DNA from: Alphaproteobacteria bacterium
Lineage (GTDB): Bacteria > Pseudomonadota > Alphaproteobacteria > Caulobacterales > Hyphomonadaceae
Assembly (NCBI GenBank): GCA_018830285.1
Contig: JAHJSB010000063.1
Location: forward strand, 124,001-188,000
Length of the DNA: 64,000 nt
Reading direction: 5' to 3'
This document shows positions 45,578-53,466 of the stretch, in pieces. Within the stretch, counting starts at the first letter, position 1; the number at the start of each line of letters is the position of its first letter. Under the pieces are notes generated by a model. The model searched no databases. It was given only the letters and a program-made list of their open reading frames with translations, and was not told the DNA's origin. The position numbers were made by a program, and so were the translations under genes.

Positions 45578-46066
45578 TCAAGCCAGCGGGCGCGCAAGAT
45601 AGACGACTTCCTTTGTATCGTCCGCATAGCTGCGTCGGCCGATTTCCCGGAAGCCAAGGCGATCATGGAATCGCAGCGAACCGGGATTGGGCGGGCGCAG
45701 GTTCACTTCGCAGGTGATCCATGACGTCTTTCCGGCATAAGCGTCAAATGCGGCGGCATAGAGCGCCTCGCCGATCCGCTGCCCGCGTGCCGTCTCGGCA
45801 ATCGCGATCCGGTCAACATAGATGAAATCGTCGCCCCAGGCTTCGAGCCAGCGGAGGTTGGCGCTGGTATATTCCATGGTGCCGGGGGGCAGCAGGTTGA
45901 TGAAACCGAGCAGGCGCCCATCATTGCCCACCGCCACTCTGGCGTCGCTGAGGCCCAGCCATTTTCCGAGAGTCGTTTCCGTCTCATCACCAACGCCGGG
46001 TACACCGGCCTGGTTGATGACGTAAAGTTCGGGCAGGTCAGATGGTTCATAGGCGCGAATGATCAT
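45578..46066 (-). CDS. GNAT family N-acetyltransferase
   Basis: 162 residues. The acetyl-CoA site is [20 protein letters not shown] (R-G-Q-R-I-G), with the C-terminal motif [21 protein letters not shown]. The beginning ([23 protein letters not shown]) is the usual GNAT strand-helix. It lies 32 bases before dut and 44 bases after coaBC on the same strand. The acceptor substrate is unknown. Confidence 0.88.
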   Translation of the reverse strand: MIIRAYEPSDLPELYVINQAGVPGVGDETETTLGKWLGLSDARVAVGNDGRLLGFINLLPPGTMEYTSANLRWLEAWGDDFIYVDRIAIAETARGQRIGEALYAAAFDAYAGKTSWITCEVNLRPPNPGSLRFHDRLGFREIGRRSYADDTKEVVYLARPLA

Positions 46067-46110
46067 GGCGGGCGAGTGCGCCAGACGCAGGCGTGAGTCA
46101 AGACACGCGC

Positions 46111-47343
46111 CTATTCCGCCGCGAGACGCACACCGCCATCATCACCGGTCAGCTCCGCAGCGATCCTGCGGGCAAGGCGGCGGGCCACATCGTCCTTGCC
46201 CATGCGGGGCCAGTGCTCCGACGCGTCCTGCGAGATCAGCAAAACTTCATTCTCGGCGCCGCCCATGACATCGCCGGACACGTCATTGGCAACAATCCAG
46301 TCGCAGCCCTTGCGGTCGAGCTTGGCGCGGGCGAAGTCTTCGACATCATGCGTTTCGGCGGCAAAGCCGATGACGAGGCGCGGCCTGTGCTTGCGCTTGT
46401 TCGACAGCGTCTTGAGGATGTCAGGATTCTCGGCGAGTTCCATGGACGGCGCCTCGCTGCCAGCGCCCTTGATCTTGAGCTTCCTGGTGGCAGCCCGGGC
46501 CGGGCGCCAGTCGGCGACAGCGGCAACGGAGACAAACACATCGGCCGGCAAGGCCTCTTCGCAAGCCTTCAGCATCTGTCGGGCGGTCTCGACCTTCACC
46601 AACGTCACGCCGCGCGGCGGCGCCAGCGACACGGGGCCGGACACGAGTGTGACACCGGCGCCCTGCGCGGCGAGCGCGGCAGCAATGGCATAGCCCTGAC
46701 GGCCGGAGGAATGGTTGGAGAGATAGCGCACGGGATCAAGCGGCTCACGTGTCGGGCCAGCCGTGACGAGTGCGTGGAAACCGGACAAGGCCCCCTGCCC
46801 CTGACCTTCAAGCTGGGCTTCAATGGCCGCAACAATAGCGGGCAGTTCAGGCAGGCGACCGGGACCGAACTCACCGCAGGCCATCGCACCTTCATCAGGC
46901 TCCATCACGGTGACGCCATCGGCGCGAAGCTGGGCGACATTGCGGATCGTGGCCGCGTGCTGCCACATGCGCACGTTCATGGCAGGCACCATGAGGACCG
47001 GCTTGTCGGTGGCCAGCAGCATGGTTGAGGCGAGATCATTGGCGAGACCCGCATTGGCCTTGGCCATCAGGTCTGCCGTGGCCGGACAGACAACGACGAG
47101 ATCGGCTGAGCGCGAGAGCTGGATATGGCCCATCTCGGCTTCTTCATCGAGGTCGAAGAGCTCTGTATAGGCCTTGTCGCCGGAGAGGGCTGACACGGAG
47201 AGCGGCGTCACGAATTCCTGGCCTGCCCTGGTCACGATGCAGCGGCTCGCAATACCGCGCCGGCCGAGCTCACGGATCAGCTCAAGGCTTTTGTAGGCGG
47301 CAATGCCGCCGCCGATGACAAGGAGGATGCGCTTCTGTTCCAT
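46111..47343 (-). CDS. coaBC: Bifunctional phosphopantothenoylcysteine decarboxylase / synthetase
   Basis: 410 residues. The N-terminal CoaC flavoprotein half has LVIGGGIAAYKSLELIRELG, PAMNVRMW (PxMNxxMW) and the GAMACGEFGPGR loop with its conserved cysteine. The C-terminal CoaB half has VTAGPTREPLDPVRYLSNHSSGRQGYAIA and KLKIKGAG. Together they convert phosphopantothenate and cysteine to phosphopantetheine for coenzyme A. It belongs to the minus-strand run ubiE-ubiB-coaBC-dut, interrupted by small genes. Confidence 0.96.
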   Translation of the reverse strand: MEQKRILLVIGGGIAAYKSLELIRELGRRGIASRCIVTRAGQEFVTPLSVSALSGDKAYTELFDLDEEAEMGHIQLSRSADLVVVCPATADLMAKANAGLANDLASTMLLATDKPVLMVPAMNVRMWQHAATIRNVAQLRADGVTVMEPDEGAMACGEFGPGRLPELPAIVAAIEAQLEGQGQGALSGFHALVTAGPTREPLDPVRYLSNHSSGRQGYAIAAALAAQGAGVTLVSGPVSLAPPRGVTLVKVETARQMLKACEEALPADVFVSVAAVADWRPARAATRKLKIKGAGSEAPSMELAENPDILKTLSNKRKHRPRLVIGFAAETHDVEDFARAKLDRKGCDWIVANDVSGDVMGGAENEVLLISQDASEHWPRMGKDDVARRLARRIAAELTGDDGGVRLAAE

Positions 47344-47445
47344 GGACCTTCAGATAGGTTGCTGATGCCTTCTTAGCGCAAATTCCTTGCACAAACCCCA
47401 CAAAACCCCGTGAAAGCGTGGAGACTGGTAAAGAATTCGGCCGAT

Positions 47446-47862
47446 TCAGTCAGGATTCCGGCGGGCCCGGACGGCGCGGACCGACTGTGGTGCATAGACG
47501 ATCACGGTCTTGTAGGGATTGCGCGGCGGCTTCTTGAGTCGGATCACGGTCTTTCCGGTAAGTGACGGATCGGCATGGGCGGTGCCTGCCTTGCCGGCCT
47601 GCGTGACCGAACCTCCCCGAAACACGCGCACGCTGCCCGATGACGCTTCGCGCCGGGGCGCGATGGTGATGATCCGGGCCGGGCCGGACCCGGTGGAGGC
47701 TGTGGGGCGCGGTCCGCCCATCAGGTCCGGGGCTGACCAGACGACTGATTGCGGGAACAGGCCGGCGTGTTCTGCTGGCGTACCCACACGGATGAGGTCG
47801 AGGGCCAGCGCCTCTGGAGCCAGCAGGATGAGGCTCGCAGCGGCAAACAGGAATGGCTTCAT
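47446..47862 (-). CDS. Small exported protein, unknown
   Basis: 138 residues. A signal peptide (MKPFLFAAASLILLAPEALALD) leads to a basic, glycine-rich mature part with FRGGSVTQAGKAGTAHADPS and KTVIVYAPQSVRAVRARRNPD. It is probably periplasmic. No domain or cysteine pair is recognised. It lies between ubiB and coaBC on the same strand, with about 100 bases on each side, so it may have its own promoter. Confidence 0.55.
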   Translation of the reverse strand: MKPFLFAAASLILLAPEALALDLIRVGTPAEHAGLFPQSVVWSAPDLMGGPRPTASTGSGPARIITIAPRREASSGSVRVFRGGSVTQAGKAGTAHADPSLTGKTVIRLKKPPRNPYKTVIVYAPQSVRAVRARRNPD

Positions 47863-47974
47863 GACGCGTCCCTTCCGACTCGGAAAGGCGAAGCCTACTG
47901 CATTCGTTAACGCGGATTAAGGACTTACACCCTGCGCGGGAGTGGCGCCTGCGCAATACGCCATCGGCGACCTG

Positions 47975-49501
47975 TCAGCCGAGGCTGGCGACACTGGCAT
48001 AGGCGATCAGGGCGAGAATGGTGATGAGACCGAACCATCCCCACCAGGGGGCGAAGCGGTCGCGTGGGGGTGGCAAGGGGGTGGCAGGTCCATCAAGCGA
48101 GGCCTCGAACCGGTCCATGACTTCCGGCAGGCGTTTCAGCCGGTTGGTCACCTCCCGCAGGTTGCCGCTGATCAGGCGCGCCGCGCCCTCCGGCCCGAAA
48201 CTGCGCCGCACCCAGGCGCCGACAACCGGCTCTGACGCGTTCCAGATATTGTGACCCGGATCAATGGCGCGGGCGACGCCCTCGACCTGGACCATTGTCT
48301 TCTGGAGGAGAACGAGTTCCGGCCGCATCGCCATCCCGAACGTGTGCGTGTAGTCGAACAGTTGCAGGAGCACCCGGCCCATGGAGACCTCTTCAGCTGG
48401 CTTGCCATGCACCGGCTCGCCAATCGAGCGCAGGGCCTGCGCGAAATCCCCGACGGACTCGGTCGACGGGACATAGCCTGCTTCGAAATGGACTTCGGCG
48501 ATCCGCGTATAGTCCCGCTTCAGGAAACCCCAGAGAATTTCAGCCAGGAAACGCCGCTCGGTCATGCCGATGCGGCCAATGATTCCGAAATCGACGAGGG
48601 CGACCTTGCCTTCGGGCGTGATGATAATGTTGCCTTCGTGCATGTCGGCATGGAAGACGCCGTGCTCGATGGCGTGGGTCAGGAAGCCGCGGGTGATGTC
48701 ATTGGCAAGGGCTACCCGGTCGATGGCGGGATTTGCCAGCGCGGCCGGATCTGTCAGGGGCGTGCCTTCAACCCAGTCGGTCGTCAGCACACGCCGGCCT
48801 GTGCGATCCCAGTCCACCTTCGGGACCTGGAAATAGCCGCTCTTTTCGCTGAGTTCGCGCATCTCGTCAGCGCCGCCGGCTTCGAGGCGAAGATCTGTTT
48901 CGCGCATCATGGCGGCAGCGATCGTATCGGTGAACGCGACCGGCTTCAGGCGGCGGCTTTCGACGGAAACCCCTTCAATCGTGCGTGCGGCCCGCTTCAT
49001 GGCGGAGAGCTCGCGGGTCAGCTGGCCTTCAATGCCGGGCCGCAGGATCTTCACCGCGCGAGCGCCGCCCGCTGTCTCCATCCGGTGAACCTGCGCGAGC
49101 GAGGCTGCGGCAATGGGCGGCCCGAGATCGGGGAAGAGACGGCTCGCCTCTTCAAGTCCGAATTCCTCGACCAGTGCGGCGCGGGCCAGCTTTCCCGAAA
49201 ATGGCGGCAGCTTGTCCTTCAGGCGGCTGAGATCGGCGGTCACTTCCGAGCCGAACACGTCCGGGCGCGTCGCGAGAAACTGGCCGAGCTTGATGTAGGC
49301 GGGACCGAGTTTCTCGAGGGCGCGGGCGAGGCGCTCGCCGGGTCGTCCCCGTGCACCGCCGCCGAACACGCGCAGCACGCCTCCGGCAATGCGCGCCGGG
49401 ACCGGCAGGCGGGACTGGTAGTCTGCCGGCAGTATGACGTCATGCCGGGCCAGCGACGTGCCCGCCCGCATCAGGCGCAAGTAATCGGATACGGCGCCCA
49501 T
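47975..49501 (-). CDS. ubiB: Ubiquinone biosynthesis protein UbiB (ABC1/ADCK-type atypical kinase)
   Basis: 508 residues. The UbiB features are KLGQFLATRPDVF (KxGQ motif), AAASLAQVHR (alanine-rich nucleotide loop), VFHADMHEGNI and LVDFGIIGRIG. The protein ends with a membrane segment (WWGWFGLITILALIAYASVASLG). UbiB is a kinase-like ATPase that supports ubiquinone precursor handling at the membrane. The ubiE gene lies upstream on the same strand, separated by a small gene on the opposite strand. Confidence 0.95.
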   Translation of the reverse strand: MGAVSDYLRLMRAGTSLARHDVILPADYQSRLPVPARIAGGVLRVFGGGARGRPGERLARALEKLGPAYIKLGQFLATRPDVFGSEVTADLSRLKDKLPPFSGKLARAALVEEFGLEEASRLFPDLGPPIAAASLAQVHRMETAGGARAVKILRPGIEGQLTRELSAMKRAARTIEGVSVESRRLKPVAFTDTIAAAMMRETDLRLEAGGADEMRELSEKSGYFQVPKVDWDRTGRRVLTTDWVEGTPLTDPAALANPAIDRVALANDITRGFLTHAIEHGVFHADMHEGNIIITPEGKVALVDFGIIGRIGMTERRFLAEILWGFLKRDYTRIAEVHFEAGYVPSTESVGDFAQALRSIGEPVHGKPAEEVSMGRVLLQLFDYTHTFGMAMRPELVLLQKTMVQVEGVARAIDPGHNIWNASEPVVGAWVRRSFGPEGAARLISGNLREVTNRLKRLPEVMDRFEASLDGPATPLPPPRDRFAPWWGWFGLITILALIAYASVASLG

Positions 49502-49581
49502 CAGCGAGCGCTATCCGGACGGGAACCATCCCGGAGACTGGTGCGTTGTTGACCTGATACTAACAAAAGAAGGGGCCTGTC

Positions 49582-49749
49582 ATGGCTGACCCAAACACGA
49601 ATTCCAATGGCTTCCTGTACTTCCTGGTGGGCGCGATGCTCGTGGGCATCGTGGGTTTCGGCGTGTACTATTTCACGCAGGACAACAGCGCCAAGGCCGA
49701 TCTTGAAATCTCTGTCGGCGAAGACGGCATCAAGGTCGATGGCAACTGA
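49582..49749 (+). CDS. Small single-pass membrane protein between ubiE and ubiB
   Basis: 55 residues, too short for the ORF track. AAGGGG lies six bases before the ATG. The sequence starts MADPNTNSNGFLYFLVGAML, with one membrane helix (FLYFLVGAMLVGIVGFGVYYF) and an acidic C-terminal tail ending GEDGIKVDGN. It occupies the gap between ubiE and ubiB on the opposite strand. The helix-plus-polar-tail design and clean ribosome site make it a real gene in my view. The overlapping minus-strand frame 49501-49761 is a shadow. Confidence 0.75.
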   Translation: MADPNTNSNGFLYFLVGAMLVGIVGFGVYYFTQDNSAKADLEISVGEDGIKVDGN

Positions 49750-49760
49750 ATAATTCCGCA

Positions 49761-50546
49761 TCAGACCGCCCAGCCAAAGTGCAGGGCGGCGATGCCGCCG
49801 GAAAAATTGGTTACGGAAACGCGGGCGAAGCCCGCGTTTTCCATTTCAGACCGGAAGGTTTCCTGATCCGGGAACTGACGAATGGATTCAACGAGATACT
49901 GGTAACTCTCCTTGTCGCCAGCGACGAGGCTGCCAAGGCGGGGGATCACGTTATAGCTGTAAGTGTCATAAGCGGCCTGAAGCGCCGGCGCGGTCATGTG
50001 GCTGAATTCTAGAATGCCCAGGCGCCCGCCCGGCTTCAGAACGCGGCGGAATTCCTTCAGGCCGGCGACCCTGTCTGCGAAATTGCGGATGCCGAACGAC
50101 ACCGTGACCGCATCGAATGTGCGGTCCGGATAGGGCAGGTTCTGGCCATCGGCGCAGACCCAGTCGAGCCGGCGTTCCCATTTCGCATTGTCAGCGCGCG
50201 CCTTGCCGGCTTCCAGCATCGCATCATTGATATCGCAGACGATGGCTGTCGCCTTGTCGGCGATGCCGCGCCGCTTGCCCGCCTTGTCAGCCAGTTCGAG
50301 GAATGCCCGCGCTAGTTCGCCCGTGCCGCCCGCTACATCAAGGTGGCGTTCGCCCGGCTGGGGGTTCAGCCTGTTCATCGCGTCATGCTTCCAGAGCCGG
50401 TGAACACCTGCGGACATGAGATCGTTCATCAGGTCGTAACGCGAGGCGACCGAGCGGAATACGCCTTTCACCCGGGCGACCTTCTCGGACTCCGTCACCT
50501 CTTCGAACCCGAAAGAGACCTTGCGCTCTGTTTTCGTCTCTGACAT
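49761..50546 (-). CDS. ubiE: Demethylmenaquinone/2-methoxy-6-polyprenylbenzoquinol methyltransferase
   Basis: 261 residues from the ATG at 50546. The track start is ten codons upstream. The start MSETKTERKVSFGFEEV is followed by VFRSVASRYDLMNDLMSAGVHRLWKH, SAM motif HLDVAGGTGELARAF, then SFGIRNFADRVAGLKEFRRVLKPGGR and SYQYLVESIRQFPDQETF, all canonical for UbiE. It performs the C-methylation of ubiquinone synthesis. It faces mutM across a 48-base gap that must hold both promoters. Confidence 0.96.
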   Translation of the reverse strand: MSETKTERKVSFGFEEVTESEKVARVKGVFRSVASRYDLMNDLMSAGVHRLWKHDAMNRLNPQPGERHLDVAGGTGELARAFLELADKAGKRRGIADKATAIVCDINDAMLEAGKARADNAKWERRLDWVCADGQNLPYPDRTFDAVTVSFGIRNFADRVAGLKEFRRVLKPGGRLGILEFSHMTAPALQAAYDTYSYNVIPRLGSLVAGDKESYQYLVESIRQFPDQETFRSEMENAGFARVSVTNFSGGIAALHFGWAV

Positions 50547-50594
50547 GCGCGCCACCATAGTTGCCCTGACTGCCATAGGCTATATGCGATAAGA

Positions 50595-51440
50595 ATGCCT
50601 GAATTACCTGAAGTCGAGACAGTTCGCCGCGGACTTGCCCCTGTCATGGAGGGCCGGACGATCCTGTCCCTGCTGCAGAAAAGGCCCAACCTGCGCTTCC
50701 CCTTCCCCGACCGGTTCGCCGAACGTGTCAGCGGCGCGCGGATCGAGCGGCTGGGGCGGCGCGCGAAATTCCTGACGGCCGATCTCTCGACAGGCGAAGT
50801 GCTGGTCATGCACCTTGGCATGACGGGGCGGTTCACCGTGGGCGGCGGCGAGACGGCCGACTTCCACCACCCGACGGGCGGGGATGCACGCCATGACCAT
50901 GTCGTCTTCCACATGGAAGACGGGAACACTGTTACCTATAATGACCCGCGCCGTTTCGGCTTCATGGAACTGTGGCCCGCCGCGACGTTCGATTCTTATC
51001 CGCGACTGATCGCGATGGGACCGGAGCCGCTGTCGAACGGCTTCTCGGCGGACTACCTGGACACGGCGCTCAAGGGCAAGGCAACGCCGATCAAGTCGGC
51101 CCTCCTGGACCAGTCGGTCATTGCGGGACTTGGCAATATCTATGTGTGCGAGGCGCTGTACCGTTCCGGCATATCCCCGAAGCGCAAGGCATCCAGCATT
51201 CCCGGCCAGCGCGCGGCGCGTCTGGCGCCTGCCATCAACCAAGTGATTGCCGAGGCGATTGACGCAGGCGGCTCGTCGATTTCGGACTTTGCCAGCGCCA
51301 GTGGGGAGCTGGGCTATTTCCAGCACCGGTTCGATGTCTACGACCGTGAACACAAGCCCTGCAAGACCTGCGGCGCGAATGTGAAACGGATCGTGCAATC
51401 CGGGCGGTCGAGCTTTTACTGCGGCACCTGCCAGCGCTAA
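50595..51440 (+). CDS. mutM: Formamidopyrimidine-DNA glycosylase (Fpg)
   Basis: 281 residues. The N-terminus PELPEVETVRRGL contains the catalytic proline and glutamate. LGRRAKFLTADL carries the conserved lysine, and the helix-two-turn-helix (QSVIAGLGNIYVCEALY) and C-terminal zinc finger (CKTCGANVKRIVQSGRSSFYCGTCQ) are complete. It removes 8-oxoguanine and ring-opened purines. With mutT at 25.5 kb it forms the GO repair set. Its stop shares CTAA with the convergent monooxygenase gene. Confidence 0.97.
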   Translation: MPELPEVETVRRGLAPVMEGRTILSLLQKRPNLRFPFPDRFAERVSGARIERLGRRAKFLTADLSTGEVLVMHLGMTGRFTVGGGETADFHHPTGGDARHDHVVFHMEDGNTVTYNDPRRFGFMELWPAATFDSYPRLIAMGPEPLSNGFSADYLDTALKGKATPIKSALLDQSVIAGLGNIYVCEALYRSGISPKRKASSIPGQRAARLAPAINQVIAEAIDAGGSSISDFASASGELGYFQHRFDVYDREHKPCKTCGANVKRIVQSGRSSFYCGTCQR

Positions 51441-52639
51441 CGGCCGGGCTTCAAGCCCATACGCCAGAGCGGTGCGCCGAGGCCGCCTGACACCATGGCC
51501 GCGAGGACCTGCGGGCCCGGCCAGATGCGGCTGACAGGCGCCGCGAGCCAGTCGCGCAGCCAGGGCAGTATAGCCGAGTCCGACTGGTAGACTGGCGTGA
51601 ACAGGAAACTCATCAACTGGAACAGGCGGACATGGCCCGCGCGCATCCTGGCATAATCCGCCAGCGCATCACGGACATCCTGCTTGCGGCCGATAGCGCG
51701 GGCGAGCGCGCAGGCATCGAGCAGCGCCATGTTGGCCCCCTGCCCGAGTTGCGGGCTGGCGGCATGCCAGCTGTCACCGAGATGGACCATGCGGCCTGAT
51801 ACAGCAGGCCAGTGCGTCCGGTGGCTATAGCGGGCAAAGGTGAGGTCGGTGTGGGCCTTGAGGGGGGCAAGGAGGGGTTCGGTCTCCGGCCAGAGCGCGA
51901 GTGCAGCATCGCGCCAATGGGTCAGCGGGGCCGCGCACCAGGCCGCATGCTGGTCGCCGCGAATGGACCAGAAATAGGTGACGGTCCTCCCCATCCCCTC
52001 GGTCAGGCTGCCGGACGGCATGACGCCCGCCATACGGCTGGCGGCCTCGTAGCGCTGTTCGAGCGCGTCTTCGTGGAATGTGCCGGACGCCGGGAAGGGT
52101 AGCGTCGCCCAGAGGGCGCCATAGGGCAGGTCCCGGCGCGGCGATGAGGCCAGCACCGACCGTACGCCGAGCGCGTCGACGAGCAGGCCGAACGGCCCGT
52201 GTACGCCGCCTCCGGAATCGACGAGCGTGGCATCGTTTGGATTGGCGGCCGTGATGCGGGTCGATGGCACGAGGCGCGCACCGGCGGCGAGCGCTGCGCC
52301 GTGGACGAGATTGAACAGGGCCGGGCGCTGGATCGACACGCCCATCAGGGCGGGCCTGAGCGACTCATACCGCACATCCAGCACGGTGCGACCGGACGGG
52401 TTCGACAGGCCATAGAGGCGGCGGATCGGGGCGCCGAGCGCTTCGGCCTCTGTGCGCAGGCCGAGCTCGTTCAGGATCGTGAGCCCGGTCTCCTGCAGGA
52501 TCAGGCCGGAGCCGACCGGGCCAGCCGTTTCGAACTGGTCGAACACGGTGACGCGATGGCCCTCCCGAGCAAGAAAAGCTGCAGCTGCGAGGCCGCCGAT
52601 ACCGGCACCCGCAATACCGATGCTGAACGGCGTCGCCAA
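51437..52639 (-). CDS. FAD-dependent monooxygenase (PHBH-like, group A)
   Basis: 400 residues. The FAD motif is GIAGAGIGGLAAAAFLAREGHRVTVFDQ, and the second FAD motif is VHLGDSWHAASPQLGQGANMALLDA, typical of salicylate-hydroxylase-like aromatic monooxygenases. The linking DG motif reads LLVDALGVRSVLA, a relaxed form. It would hydroxylate an aromatic or quinone-like substrate with NAD(P)H and oxygen. It is divergent from an SDR gene 88 bases away. Confidence 0.88.
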   Translation of the reverse strand: MATPFSIGIAGAGIGGLAAAAFLAREGHRVTVFDQFETAGPVGSGLILQETGLTILNELGLRTEAEALGAPIRRLYGLSNPSGRTVLDVRYESLRPALMGVSIQRPALFNLVHGAALAAGARLVPSTRITAANPNDATLVDSGGGVHGPFGLLVDALGVRSVLASSPRRDLPYGALWATLPFPASGTFHEDALEQRYEAASRMAGVMPSGSLTEGMGRTVTYFWSIRGDQHAAWCAAPLTHWRDAALALWPETEPLLAPLKAHTDLTFARYSHRTHWPAVSGRMVHLGDSWHAASPQLGQGANMALLDACALARAIGRKQDVRDALADYARMRAGHVRLFQLMSFLFTPVYQSDSAILPWLRDWLAAPVSRIWPGPQVLAAMVSGGLGAPLWRMGLKPGR

Positions 52640-52727
52640 ATCCTATCGCCTCCCTTTAGCGCCGCGCCCTTGGCATCGCCGCCACCCTAGGCGAGGGTTG
52701 CTGGCAGCAGCAAGAGGATGGCAGGTC

Positions 52728-53456
52728 ATGGCAGGTGCAGCACTGATTGTCGGCGCGGGCGATGCAACGGGCGGCGCAATTGCGCGGGCCTTCGCGAAAG
52801 AGGGCCTGACGGCCTGCGTGACGCGGCGGGCGCGGCATCTCGACCAGTTGCAAGACCTGGTGGCGAGCATCGAGGCGGAGGGCGGCAAGGGCCGGGCTTT
52901 TGGCGTCGATGCGCGCGACGAGGACCAGACCGTGGCCCTGTTCGACCAGATCGAGGCCGAGGTCGGCCCGCTGGAAGTCTGCGTGTTCAACATTGGCGCG
53001 AATGTGCGCTTCCCGATCCGCGAGATGACGACGCGCGTCTACCAGAAGGTCTGGGAGATGGCGGCGCTTTCGGGCTTCATCGCCGGGCGTGAGGCAGCGC
53101 GGGTGATGGTGCCGCGCGGACGGGGCACGGTGATCTTTACCGGCGCGACAGCGGGGGTTCGCGGCGGCGCTGGCTTCTCGGCCTTTGCTGGCGCCAAGCA
53201 TGCCTTGCGTGCACTCGGCCAGAGTATGGCCCGCGAACTGGGCCCGCAGGGCGTGCATGTCGCGCATGTTGTGATCGATGGGGCGATCGACAGCCAGTTC
53301 ATTCGCGACAACCTGCCGGATGCGGCTGACCGCAAGGAACGCGACGGCCTGCTGCTGCCGGACGAGATTGCCAAGAACTATGTCTGGCTGCACGGCCAGC
53401 ACCGGTCGGCCTGGACCCATGAAATGGATCTCAGGCCTTGGTGCGAAACGTGGTAG
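52728..53456 (+). CDS. SDR-family protein lacking the catalytic tyrosine
   Basis: 242 residues from the ATG at 52728 (MAGAALIVGAG). The track start is far upstream inside the monooxygenase gene. A Rossmann fold is clear, with GAGDATGGAIARAFAKEG and FNIGANVRF in place of NNAG. The active-site stretch reads GFSAFAGAKHALRALGQ, so the YxxxK tyrosine is phenylalanine. Dehydrogenase activity of the classical kind is therefore doubtful. It lies ten bases from the convergent DUF885 gene. Confidence 0.82.
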   Translation: MAGAALIVGAGDATGGAIARAFAKEGLTACVTRRARHLDQLQDLVASIEAEGGKGRAFGVDARDEDQTVALFDQIEAEVGPLEVCVFNIGANVRFPIREMTTRVYQKVWEMAALSGFIAGREAARVMVPRGRGTVIFTGATAGVRGGAGFSAFAGAKHALRALGQSMARELGPQGVHVAHVVIDGAIDSQFIRDNLPDAADRKERDGLLLPDEIAKNYVWLHGQHRSAWTHEMDLRPWCETW

Positions 53457-53466
53457 CGATAGCGGC

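Noticed and set aside
47906-47920. TTAACGCGGATTAA as a CtrA site
   Set aside because: The spacing is six bases, not seven, so it does not match the full site.
49501-49761. 86-codon minus frame between ubiE and ubiB
   Set aside because: The opposite strand has a ribosome site, a membrane helix and a better coding pattern.
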